Assembly (NCBI GenBank): GCA_021806005.1 | Contig: JAJZDM010000007.1 | Span: forward strand, 1 to 64,000 | Direction: 5' to 3' | Length of the DNA stretch: 64,000 nucleotides | Origin: Acidobacteriota bacterium | GTDB taxonomy: Bacteria > Acidobacteriota > Terriglobia > Terriglobales > Acidobacteriaceae | Part shown: positions 36,369 through 44,230 of the stretch, piece by piece | Layout of the letters: every line of letters begins with the position of its first letter | How positions within the stretch are numbered: the stretch's first letter is position 1 | Made by a program: the position numbers and the translations under genes | The notes under the pieces: generated by a model | The model's input: only the letters and a program-made list of their open reading frames with translations | What the model was told of the DNA's origin: nothing | The model's database searches: none

Positions 36369-37132
36369 GTCAGCACGAGGAGCAGATGCCGCACTCTGTC
36401 CTGGATCAGGCCGAGGCCCTCTCGGCGGAGGATCTGGTCGCAGCGGTGGTGAGAGAGGCGCAGTCCCGGCCCAGCCCCCGGAGCGGGGCGGGCTCCGAAA
36501 CAGTCTCCGGAACAGGGACAGGAAGCGTCTGCCTTACCAGCAGCTTCCAGACCGAGGATATGGTCGTCCTGCACATGCTGCGCAGACATCTTCCGCAGGT
36601 TGCGGTGGTCTTTCTGGAGACCGGTTATCACTTTGCGGAACTCATCGCCTATCGCGACCGGATGGTACGGGAGTGGAACCTGAACCTTGTGAACGCGCTG
36701 CCCGCAACCACCCTCGAGCAACATGAGCGGGAGTTCGGCCTGCTGCATATTGTGGACCCCTCCAGATGTTGTGCCATACGCAAGGTCGAACCTCTGATGC
36801 GCTCGCTGGAGCCCTTCTCCTGGTGGTTCACAGGGCTTCGCCGTCAGCAGTCACCCACCCGCGCCGGACTGAAGAAGATCGAGGACCATCGTCTGCCCAC
36901 CGGAACTTCTTTGAAAAAGGTGAGCGTGCTGGCAGACTGGGATTGGGAGCGCGTGGAGAGTTATGCGCAAAAGCATGGGATTCCTCGGCTCTCGCTCTAT
37001 GACCGCGGCTATCGCAGTATCGGGTGCGAGCCCTGCACGGCGATTCCAGAGGTCGGAGCCGACCCGCGCAGCGGCCGCTGGGGTGGCAAAAAGCAGGAAT
37101 GCGGCATCCACACCTTCAGTGAAAAAGCGTGA
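36365..37132 (+). CDS. cysH: Assimilatory adenylyl-sulfate (APS) reductase
   Basis: It reduces APS to sulfite with thioredoxin. The ATG at 36365 overlaps the cysN stop (ATGA). 255 residues. PP-loop-like TSSFQTEDMVVLHML (about 57-71), ETGYHF, the cysteine pair CCAIRKVEPL (about 136-137) and CEPC (about 221-224), and the catalytic ECGIH near the C-terminus. The paired CC and CxxC cysteines bind a [4Fe-4S] cluster and mark the APS-using class rather than the PAPS class. That fits the absence of a working APS kinase in this operon. Sulfite reductase is not in the window. Confidence 0.93.
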   Translation: MSQHEEQMPHSVLDQAEALSAEDLVAAVVREAQSRPSPRSGAGSETVSGTGTGSVCLTSSFQTEDMVVLHMLRRHLPQVAVVFLETGYHFAELIAYRDRMVREWNLNLVNALPATTLEQHEREFGLLHIVDPSRCCAIRKVEPLMRSLEPFSWWFTGLRRQQSPTRAGLKKIEDHRLPTGTSLKKVSVLADWDWERVESYAQKHGIPRLSLYDRGYRSIGCEPCTAIPEVGADPRSGRWGGKKQECGIHTFSEKA

Positions 37133-37244
37133 CGGCCATCTCCCCGCGTGAGATCGCAACGCGGTTTGCAGACGCCCCGGAAGTGCAGGGCTCTGTAAAT
37201 CCCCGAGAGGCAACTCTCGCCCCGTTCCTTTATACTTAGTTTTT

Positions 37245-38291
37245 ATGCGTGACCGGCGCAGGATGGTCGAGATGTGGCGTCGGGGCGAATCCGTAGCCCT
37301 GATCACGTTAGTGCGGTTGGAGGGATCCAGTTACCGCAAGGTGGGCGCTCGCCTGCTCGTGGGAGCCGATGGGCAGTACGCCGGGTCGATCTCCGGCGGG
37401 TGTCTGGAGGCCGAGGTAGTACACAAGGCTCCCTGGATGGTGCGCTCCGGAGCGGTGATCGTGAGGTACTCCACCCTCTTCGACGATACCGCGGAGATCC
37501 CCTACGGCCTGGGCTGTGGCGGAACAGTCGATCTGCTCCTCGAGCCGGCAGGCACACCCGAGTTTCAATCCTTGATGGAGGCGCTGGAGGCTTCGCTGGA
37601 CGGGATCGGCAGCCGTGTGGTCACATGGCTGCCAGAGGCTGGACAGCGGTTGCAGCGGGTGATCAATCCACCAGCGACAGCGGAAGTTCCAGGCGTCTTC
37701 GCGGAGACCATCCTTCCTCCGCAGCGGCTCATCGTCTTTGGAGCAGGGGACGATGCCCGGTCCATGGTGGAGGCGGCCGCTCTCCTGGGTTGGCGGGTGG
37801 TCGTAGTGGATGGAAGAGCGCAGTTGGCGAAAGCCCAGCGATTCCCGCAAGCACGTCTGGTGCTGGTGGCCAGAGAGTTTGCAGAGTTGGAGGGTTTGGG
37901 CATCGGGGCCCAGGACGCTCTGGTAATCATGACGCACAGTTATGAGCAGGACAAAGCCTGGCTTGCTGGAGCCTTGAAATGCAGGCCACGATACCTTGGC
38001 CTGCTCGGGGCGCGGCACAGAAGCGCACTGCTGGTCAGCGAAACGGCGGCAGCTTTGGAGTGGAGCGTAGACCAGGTCTGCGAGCAGTTGTTTGCCCCGG
38101 TCGGTCTGGACCTGGGGGGCGACGGTGCCGATGCGATTGCCTTGGCGGCGATCGCCGAAATGCAGGGATTCCTGAATGGAAGGATTGGCGTCTCGCGCCG
38201 GATGACCGCGGCGATGGTAGCCGCGCAGATGAAGCAAGGCGCTCAAAAGGGAAGCAGTCAGGGGAGTCTGCAGCCCCGGTGCGCGCTGTGA
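37245..38291 (+). CDS. XdhC/CoxI-family molybdoenzyme maturation factor
   Basis: 348 residues. The N-terminal XdhC/CoxI domain (about 1-75: LVRLEGSSYRKVGARLLVG, SISGGCLEAEV, and LGCGGTVDLLLEP) is followed by a Rossmann-type C-terminal domain (LIVFGAGDDARSMVEAAALLGWRVVVVDGR near 165, then MTHSYEQDKAWL, YLGLLGARHR). Such proteins hold the molybdenum cofactor and assist its sulfuration for xanthine dehydrogenase-type enzymes. The following gene starts within its stop codon (GTGA). No molybdenum hydroxylase genes are in the window. Confidence 0.9.
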   Translation: MRDRRRMVEMWRRGESVALITLVRLEGSSYRKVGARLLVGADGQYAGSISGGCLEAEVVHKAPWMVRSGAVIVRYSTLFDDTAEIPYGLGCGGTVDLLLEPAGTPEFQSLMEALEASLDGIGSRVVTWLPEAGQRLQRVINPPATAEVPGVFAETILPPQRLIVFGAGDDARSMVEAAALLGWRVVVVDGRAQLAKAQRFPQARLVLVAREFAELEGLGIGAQDALVIMTHSYEQDKAWLAGALKCRPRYLGLLGARHRSALLVSETAAALEWSVDQVCEQLFAPVGLDLGGDGADAIALAAIAEMQGFLNGRIGVSRRMTAAMVAAQMKQGAQKGSSQGSLQPRCAL

Positions 38292-38845
38292 GCGTTGCCG
38301 CCGTGCTGCTGGCTGCCGGAGCTTCACAGCGGCTGGGGTGGCCCAAGCAGACAGCGATTCTGGGAGCAGAGACGCTGCTGCAACGAGCCGTGCGCGTGGC
38401 GCGGCAGGCCGGACTCTCACCCATCCTGGTGGTAGTACGCGAAAGCTGGATGGCGCAGGGTCTGGGCGACTGCGAAGTCGTGCTCAATCCGTTCGCCAAA
38501 GAAGGTGTCGCGTCGTCAATCCGCTGCGGCGTGGAGCGGGCTCGAACCCTTGGTGCGGTGGGTGCAGCGCTGATGAGCTGCGACCAGGTGGCGCTGCGGC
38601 CGGAGCACCTGCGTCAGATCTGTGCGCAGACGGATCGGGTCACTGGCTCGGGATATGCGGGGAAGATTGGGATTCCGGCTTACTTTCCGGCGTCCTGTTT
38701 TCCATCTCTGCTGGAGTTGCAGGGCGACGTAGGCGCCCGCGATCTGTTGCGAGGGGCTGCATCCGTAGCGGATGAGGCTCTGGGGCTGGATGTGGACACG
38801 GAGGCGGACCTGGTGCGAGCCCGCTCTATCCAAGCCACGGTCTAG
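38288..38845 (+). CDS. MocA/MobA-like nucleotidyltransferase (molybdenum cofactor cytidylyltransferase)
   Basis: 185 residues, start at GTG 38288 overlapping the XdhC stop (GTGA), giving MSVAAVLLAAGASQRLG immediately, the standard N-terminus of the family. Motifs: LLAAGASQRLGWPKQ (nucleotide binding), SSIRCGVERA, LMSCDQV (metal Asp), PAYFPASCFPSLLELQGDVGARDLL. It probably attaches CMP to molybdopterin for the enzyme served by the XdhC partner. An in-frame GTG at 38279 is an alternative start. MobA-type GMP transfer cannot be excluded. Confidence 0.88.
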   Translation: MSVAAVLLAAGASQRLGWPKQTAILGAETLLQRAVRVARQAGLSPILVVVRESWMAQGLGDCEVVLNPFAKEGVASSIRCGVERARTLGAVGAALMSCDQVALRPEHLRQICAQTDRVTGSGYAGKIGIPAYFPASCFPSLLELQGDVGARDLLRGAASVADEALGLDVDTEADLVRARSIQATV

Positions 38846-39033
38846 CGGCTGTTGCACCACCGGCAGTCACCGCTTCCTCTCTGCCCGCACCTTCCTCCAC
38901 GCCGAACAGGAGTATGCTGAGCGCAGGATGAGCTTGAGGCTGAGAAAGATGATTGCCATCAAGCACATACTCCACAAGTTCGGGAGACCGGCCAGTACGG
39001 GTCGGCTCTCCCACTGCACGCACTGGAGGCAGT

Positions 39034-39846
39034 ATGAGTCGTATCCCTTTCGTCAAAGCCCACGCCTGTGGCAATGATTTTCTGATCCTCGACGAGGAGC
39101 ACGCCCACGGCCGGCATGCCGTTCTGGCGCACAAGCTGTGCAGCCGCAATACGGGCATCGGCGCCGACGGTATCGAGTTCCTGGAGCGCCGGCCCAACGG
39201 CGAGTTCTTTCTCCGCCTCTTCAACGCAGACGGCTCTGAGGCTGAGCTCAGCGGCAACGGCACTCGCTGCGTGGCTGCCTGGCTGGCGGCCAGCGAAGGC
39301 CGGCAGGAGACGGCACTGGGCACGCACGGCGGCCTGCGCACCTGCCGGCTCATCCGCCGGGACGGGGTGGACTACTGGATTGAGAGCAACATGGGAATCC
39401 CACAGGTGACGCCAAAGACGATCGAGATCCCGGGCGTAGAAGGTCCCATCCACGGCGCAGTGGTCAACGTCGGCAACCCCCACTTCGTCCTCTTTCCGGA
39501 GAGTGAAGCATTCTCCTCCCACAACCTGTCCTGGCAGGCTTTGGGTGCCAAGATCGCCGTCGATGCCGCCTTTCCCAAGGGAACCAACGTAGAGTTTGTC
39601 CACCCTCTGGCTCCCAGCCACATCGCCTTCCGCATCTATGAGCGTGGCTGTGGCCCCACTACCTCCAGCGGAACCGGGACCTGTGCAGCCGCGGCGGCGT
39701 CCATGGCCCTGCGCGGCTCCGCGCGCCGGCTCTCCGCAACTACCCAGGGAGGTACGCAGCAGGTCGCCTGGCCCACGGACTCCAGTGAGATGCTGCTGAC
39801 CGGTCCGGCAGAGATCATCTGCACCGGCGAGGTTGACTTTGCCTGA
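39034..39846 (+). CDS. Diaminopimelate epimerase homologue lacking both catalytic cysteines
   Basis: 270 residues; ATG 39034 follows GGAGG. The DapF fold is evident: KAHACGNDFLIL, NTGIGADGIEFLE, FNADGSEAELSGNGTRC (about 62-78), VNVGNPHFVLF, ERGCGPTTSSGTGTC (about 203-217). In true DapF the catalytic pair are the Cys of xCGNG and the Cys of ACGTG; here both are Ser (Ser73, Ser212), while flanking glycines and the Asn/Arg residues are kept. So it may be a variant epimerase, a different isomerase or an inactive paralogue. It is coupled to LD-carboxypeptidase and mpl genes, which points to cell-wall peptide metabolism; dapF remains the closest name. Confidence 0.85.
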   Translation: MSRIPFVKAHACGNDFLILDEEHAHGRHAVLAHKLCSRNTGIGADGIEFLERRPNGEFFLRLFNADGSEAELSGNGTRCVAAWLAASEGRQETALGTHGGLRTCRLIRRDGVDYWIESNMGIPQVTPKTIEIPGVEGPIHGAVVNVGNPHFVLFPESEAFSSHNLSWQALGAKIAVDAAFPKGTNVEFVHPLAPSHIAFRIYERGCGPTTSSGTGTCAAAAASMALRGSARRLSATTQGGTQQVAWPTDSSEMLLTGPAEIICTGEVDFA

Positions 39847-40810
39847 GTTCGCACCCCTGCGTCCCAGCATCAGGGAAGGAAGCCGCATCGCCATCGTCTC
39901 TCCCGCCTCCGCTGCACAACCGGAGCTGGTGGAGCAGGGGCGGGCTGCTCTGGAGGCCTTCGGCTATCACCCTGTCATCATGCCGCATGCCCTGGACCGC
40001 GGACCACTCTACCTGGCCGGCTCAGCGGCGGACCGCGCGGCGGATCTCCATGCCGCGTTCTCCGATCCGGAGATCGACGGCATCCTCTGTACCCGCGGCG
40101 GATGGGGCTCCGCCGAGATTCTTCCCCTCCTGGATCCCGATCGGATCCGTGCCAACCCCAAGGTCTTCGCCGGCTACAGCGACCACACCTCACTCCACAT
40201 CTATCTCTGGAACCACTGCCGCCTCACCACCTTCTATGCCCCCATGGTCGCGGCCGACTGGTCCAACCCCAGCGGGGTGGATGAACGCACCTGGCGCGCC
40301 GCCCTGCATGCCGAATCGCTCTGGTCCGTGGGGCCGGCCGATGGAATCCGGTTGCTGCGCACCGCTGGCTCGGCCAACTCCAGCGTGCCGGAATCCAGCG
40401 TCGTTGAAGGCCGCATCCTCGGCGGGTGTCTCTCCCTGCTTGCCGAATCCCTGGGCACGCCCTACGCGCTGAACCTCACCGAACCAACCATCCTCTTTCT
40501 GGAAGACATCAACACCCGGCCGTATCAGTGGGACCGCATGATTAGCCATCTGCGTCTGGCCGGCCAGCTTCGCCACGTCCGCGGCATCCTCCTGGGTGAC
40601 CCGTCGTCCAGCATCCAGTCCTCTCCGTCGCCTGATCTTGCTCTCCTGGAGGCCGCCTGCCTCCACGCCCTTGATCAGTCTCCCGGAGAGTTTCAAGGTC
40701 CCATTGCCATCGGTCTCCGCTGCGGCCACGTGGACCGCCAGAACCGCTCCATCCCCTTGGGTACATGGGTAAGATGGAAGTACGACACGATAAGCGAGAT
40801 GGCAGCGTGA
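39839..40810 (+). CDS. LD-carboxypeptidase (muramoyltetrapeptide carboxypeptidase, S66 family)
   Basis: 323 residues from TTG 39839, 6 bases after GAGG and overlapping the end of the dapF-like gene by 8 bases. It cleaves the terminal D-Ala from murein tetrapeptides in the cytoplasm. The S66 pattern is complete: IAIVSPAS, CTRGGWGSAEILPLLD, FAGYSDHTSLHIYL with the nucleophile Ser (about 114), LEDINTRPYQWDRM with the catalytic Glu, and RCGHVDRQNRSIPLG with the catalytic His. It ends within the GTG of the next gene. Peptidoglycan recycling is the natural role. Confidence 0.93.
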   Translation: MPEFAPLRPSIREGSRIAIVSPASAAQPELVEQGRAALEAFGYHPVIMPHALDRGPLYLAGSAADRAADLHAAFSDPEIDGILCTRGGWGSAEILPLLDPDRIRANPKVFAGYSDHTSLHIYLWNHCRLTTFYAPMVAADWSNPSGVDERTWRAALHAESLWSVGPADGIRLLRTAGSANSSVPESSVVEGRILGGCLSLLAESLGTPYALNLTEPTILFLEDINTRPYQWDRMISHLRLAGQLRHVRGILLGDPSSSIQSSPSPDLALLEAACLHALDQSPGEFQGPIAIGLRCGHVDRQNRSIPLGTWVRWKYDTISEMAA

Positions 40811-42291
40811 AGAAGAAGACAGAAGGGTCCATGGGACCGGACAGCCAGGGGTCCCACGGGCCGGCCACAGGCAAGCACATCCACCTGATCGGCATCTGCG
40901 GAACGGCCATGGCTTCGCTGGCCGGGATGCTCCGCGCTCAGGGTCACCGCGTCACCGGTTCAGACACAGCCGCCTACCCGCCCATGAGCGACCAGCTCCG
41001 CGCCATGGGTATACCCATCCTGGAACCGTACAGCGCTGCGAACCTCACCCCGGCTCCAGATCTCGTCGTGGTGGGCAACGCCATCTCCCGCGGCAACGCC
41101 GAACTTGAGTACCTTCTGGATCGGCCGGCCAACGACCGCATCCCCTTCACCTCAATGGCGGCGCTGATCCACGACGAGTTCCTCGCCCGGCGTGAGCGAC
41201 TCATCGTATGCGGAACCCACGGCAAGACGACCACCACCAGCATGCTTGCCTGGATCTACGAGGTCGCCAGCGCTTCCGACCCCGTCTTCATCCCATCATT
41301 TCTGATCGGTGGCGTGGCAGAGAACTTCGGTGCCAGCTTCCGCGTGCACGCTGACTCCCGCTCCTTCATCCTGGAGGGCGACGAGTACGATACCGCCTTC
41401 TTCGACAAAGGGCCCAAGTTTTTGCACTACTTTCCCGACGCAGCCATCCTCACCCACGTGGAGTTCGACCACGCCGATATCTACGTCGATCTGGGCGCGG
41501 TGAAGACCGCCTTCAAGCGCATGGTCAACCTGATCCCTCGCCGCGGCCGATTGATCGCCTTTGACGCCAACCCCAACGTCACCGAATGCTGCGCCAGGGC
41601 CTTCTGCAACATCGAGCGCTACGGCTTCCAGTCCGCATCGTACTGGCAGGCCACGAACCTGCAGCAGTTGGGCGCTACGACCAGTTGGACCCTCCTCCGC
41701 GGTGGAGAAGAGTTTGCCCGCCTTACGCTACCCATGGCTGGGGAACACAACGCCCTGAACGCTACCGCAGCGGCGGCTCTGGCCGCCGGGCAGGGCGTGC
41801 CGGCTGAGGCCATCACCCAGGCCCTGGCCACCTTCCGCTCGGTCAAGCGTCGCCTGGAGGTCCGTGCCGAGGTCGGCGGCATCACCATCATCGACGACTT
41901 TGCCCACCACCCCACGGCGATCCGGGAGACGCTGCGCGCCCTCCGCTCGGCCTACCCAGGCCGCCGTCTGTGGGCCGTCCTCGAACCCCGCTCCAACACC
42001 CTCCGTCGCAACGTCTTTGAGCGCGAGATGGTAGACGCTCTGGCCCTGGCCGATCAGGTGGTTTTCTCGGCCGTCTTCAAGAGCGAAGCCATTCCGGCTC
42101 CGGAGCGGTTGGAGCCGGAGAACGTGGTCGCAGCGCTCGGCGCACGAAACGTCCCCGCCGTGCTATGCGCCAATGCGGATGAGATCGTCGCTGCAATCAC
42201 TCCAAGGCTGGCTCCCAACGATGTGGTAGCTATCCTCTCCAACGGCGGCTTTGGCAATATCTATGAGAAGCTCCCCGCAGCCCTGCGGTAA
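40807..42291 (+). CDS. mpl: UDP-MurNAc:L-Ala-gamma-D-Glu-meso-DAP ligase
   Basis: 494 residues from GTG 40807, which overlaps the previous stop (GTGA). It joins recycled murein tripeptide to UDP-MurNAc in the cytoplasm. Motifs: HLIGICGTAMASLAGML (Mpl/MurC N-domain), AMLRAQGHRVTGSD, ATP-binding VCGTHGKTTTTSMLAW, LEGDEYDTAFFDKGPKF (typical of Mpl rather than MurC), HVEFDHADIY, GEHNALNA and the C-domain DDFAHHPTAIRETL. A non-conserved polar leader of about 28 residues precedes the domain. Together with the LD-carboxypeptidase it forms a recycling operon. Confidence 0.92.
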   Translation: MKKKTEGSMGPDSQGSHGPATGKHIHLIGICGTAMASLAGMLRAQGHRVTGSDTAAYPPMSDQLRAMGIPILEPYSAANLTPAPDLVVVGNAISRGNAELEYLLDRPANDRIPFTSMAALIHDEFLARRERLIVCGTHGKTTTTSMLAWIYEVASASDPVFIPSFLIGGVAENFGASFRVHADSRSFILEGDEYDTAFFDKGPKFLHYFPDAAILTHVEFDHADIYVDLGAVKTAFKRMVNLIPRRGRLIAFDANPNVTECCARAFCNIERYGFQSASYWQATNLQQLGATTSWTLLRGGEEFARLTLPMAGEHNALNATAAAALAAGQGVPAEAITQALATFRSVKRRLEVRAEVGGITIIDDFAHHPTAIRETLRALRSAYPGRRLWAVLEPRSNTLRRNVFEREMVDALALADQVVFSAVFKSEAIPAPERLEPENVVAALGARNVPAVLCANADEIVAAITPRLAPNDVVAILSNGGFGNIYEKLPAALR

Positions 42292-42347
42292 CTTCAGCGC
42301 TCTGCCAGCGTGATGCGCTCATCCGCAGGGTTTGCCTGGACCAATCT

Positions 42348-42740
42348 CTAACTCTCCCAGACCCTGAACGGAAACACCCCTGGATTGTCGCGTTCCAGCG
42401 TGTGCGTCCGGTCCGGATTGGCCGGGTCATAGCGCACCACGATGGCTTTGGCCTCTCCCATCTCCCGCATCCAGCGGCTGCCCTCCGAGTCAGAGCAGGG
42501 AACACTGCGCAGATATCCGCCGAAGAACTCCTCCTTCAGGGCAAAGTAATAGGGATACTCCACCTGGACCGTCTGTGCCGCCGTTCCCTGGACGAGTTCA
42601 TCGCAGGGAACAATCTTCCCCTCCAGCAGCTTCGCGGTTGCCGTCGGCCACCCGGAGGCAGCCTGCAGATCCCGCTGCCGGGAGCGCCGTCGGAAGTATC
42701 GAAAGATCCAGCCAAAGAGGATCGAGTCTCTCATGCCCAT
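42348..42740 (-). CDS. Small hypothetical membrane-proximal protein
   Basis: About 130 residues from the ATG at 42740; a longer frame to 42809 would include a hairpin. It begins with a short amphipathic/hydrophobic stretch (ILFGWIFRYF), then a basic segment, then a beta-rich domain with ATAKLLEGKIVP, VEYPYYFALKEEFFGGYL and VRYDPANPDRTH. The last part resembles DUF3592-like domains (conversion of a variable leader into V.YDP.NP). No function can be assigned. Tail-to-tail with mpl. Confidence 0.65.
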   Translation of the reverse strand: MGMRDSILFGWIFRYFRRRSRQRDLQAASGWPTATAKLLEGKIVPCDELVQGTAAQTVQVEYPYYFALKEEFFGGYLRSVPCSDSEGSRWMREMGEAKAIVVRYDPANPDRTHTLERDNPGVFPFRVWES

Positions 42741-42788
42741 GGATTCTAACAAGGTTTTGAACCGATAAATGGATGCCTTGGCGTCACC

Positions 42789-42810
42789 CTTGCCTGCCGC
42801 AACAGGCAAG
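42789..42810. other. Small perfect hairpin upstream of the hypothetical gene
   Basis: CTTGCCTG-CCGCAA-CAGGCAAG has an 8-bp stem. It lies about 50 bp upstream of the minus-strand gene start; no T-run follows in either direction. Confidence 0.35.
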
Positions 42811-43022
42811 TCGCTGGCCGTGGAACCGACCGCCAGGGGTCATGGCCGTCTCGCAGCCTGCTACACGCTCCTCGCCACGGGAAAGGAGGACAGCCTGCGG
42901 AGCTCTGCCTGAAATGTGCGAAGAACGCGATCCGGAAGGTCGCCTGCTCAGCAATGAGAGACCCCGGGTCGTGTATCGTTGGTAGCAATCGCCATTCTAA
43001 TGCTTTCCAGGAGGTGATTCTG

Positions 43023-44057
43023 GTGAGATGGTTCCATAAGTCCCGTGCCATCGAGATGATCTTCCCCGGTCGCTCGCGATCGAGCATACGGATCCGAACC
43101 GGATCTCTGGCCTGTGTTCTGGCCTCTGTCCCGGGCTGCGCCCACAGGCTGCCTTCTCCCGTTCCGCAGCCGCCCTCCAACGCCGTCATCCAGCGCATCA
43201 CCCGGGCCCGGAACGTCTTCCTCTCCAACGCCGGCGCCAACGATTACTTCAACAGCGAGATCCCCGGCGCCCCCAACGTGGTGTACAACGAGCTCTATGC
43301 CGCCATCCGGCAGTGGGGCTACTTTCATCTGGCGGATTCGCCTGCCCACGCTGACCTGATCTTCCAGATATGCGGCACCGAGGCCGCGCCTCAGATCGTC
43401 ACAGACTCCTTCGGAGACGCCACCGGACGGCAGCACCAGCCTTATCTCCAACTCACCATCCTCGATCCCGGCAACAACCCCAACCAGCCTGCCCGGATCG
43501 ATAGGATCTCAGTGCTCGCCGGCCGTGCAGGCAATCTTGCCAATGGCCGCATTGCGCTGGCGCACTCCGTCGAGTGGCTCACGTATCAGCTCAGCACCCG
43601 GGTCGCGCTCCCGCCCGCGCGATCCTCCGGGCTGAATCCCAACACCGCCCTGCGCCCCTCCTTTGAGACACTGCTTCGATCCGTAGCTCCCGTTCCACCC
43701 CAGTTTCTCAATGCCCGGAGTGTCTACCTGGAGGCCGGCCCGCCAGCCAGGGATGGAGGTTCAACCCGGAATGTTGACCTCAAACACCTTCAATCTGACC
43801 TTGCGGCCTGGGGTTACTACCATCTGGTATCCACCCCGGAGGCCGCGGACGTCGTCTTCCACCTGAACAGCGATCCATACAATGGCGTCTCGATCACCGT
43901 CACCCTGCCCCACAGTACAGTGATCCTCTGGGCCATCGACGATCCCCGACTCGGCCTGAACCACAGCCTGGCCACCGTAGACAGGAACCTGGTCAGCCTC
44001 CTGAAGCAGATCCACCATATCCCTCTCACCCGGGCAGAGACGGCCTCTCTCCGCTGA
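43023..44057 (+). CDS. Lipoprotein-like hypothetical protein with two tandem copies of one domain
   Basis: 344 residues from GTG 43023, well supported by GGAGGTGAT. A basic N-terminus and a short hydrophobic stretch end in VPGC (Cys39), near a lipobox. Residues about 50-125 and 240-310 carry the same pattern: R.VF/YL followed by N..L...I.QWGYFHL (first) and L..DLAAWGYYHL (second), then P..ADLIF / AADVVF. Thus the mature protein is an internal duplication of an alpha/beta domain. I do not recognise the family beyond Acidobacteria-like hypotheticals. It sits alone just before dnaE. Confidence 0.7.
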   Translation: MRWFHKSRAIEMIFPGRSRSSIRIRTGSLACVLASVPGCAHRLPSPVPQPPSNAVIQRITRARNVFLSNAGANDYFNSEIPGAPNVVYNELYAAIRQWGYFHLADSPAHADLIFQICGTEAAPQIVTDSFGDATGRQHQPYLQLTILDPGNNPNQPARIDRISVLAGRAGNLANGRIALAHSVEWLTYQLSTRVALPPARSSGLNPNTALRPSFETLLRSVAPVPPQFLNARSVYLEAGPPARDGGSTRNVDLKHLQSDLAAWGYYHLVSTPEAADVVFHLNSDPYNGVSITVTLPHSTVILWAIDDPRLGLNHSLATVDRNLVSLLKQIHHIPLTRAETASLR

Positions 44058-44230
44058 GACTCTCGCGTCCCGTTGATTCCGGAGATGGACTCCAGAGACT
44101 GCCCCCACGGACTGACTCCACACACTGATTCTGGAGAGGGTCCCCGTAGCGCGACCCAGGCGTGGACGTAGCCTTGGAGGTTGCCGCATCAAGCTCTTTT
44201 GTCCTAAGCAGGGGATCGTACACTAGCGCT

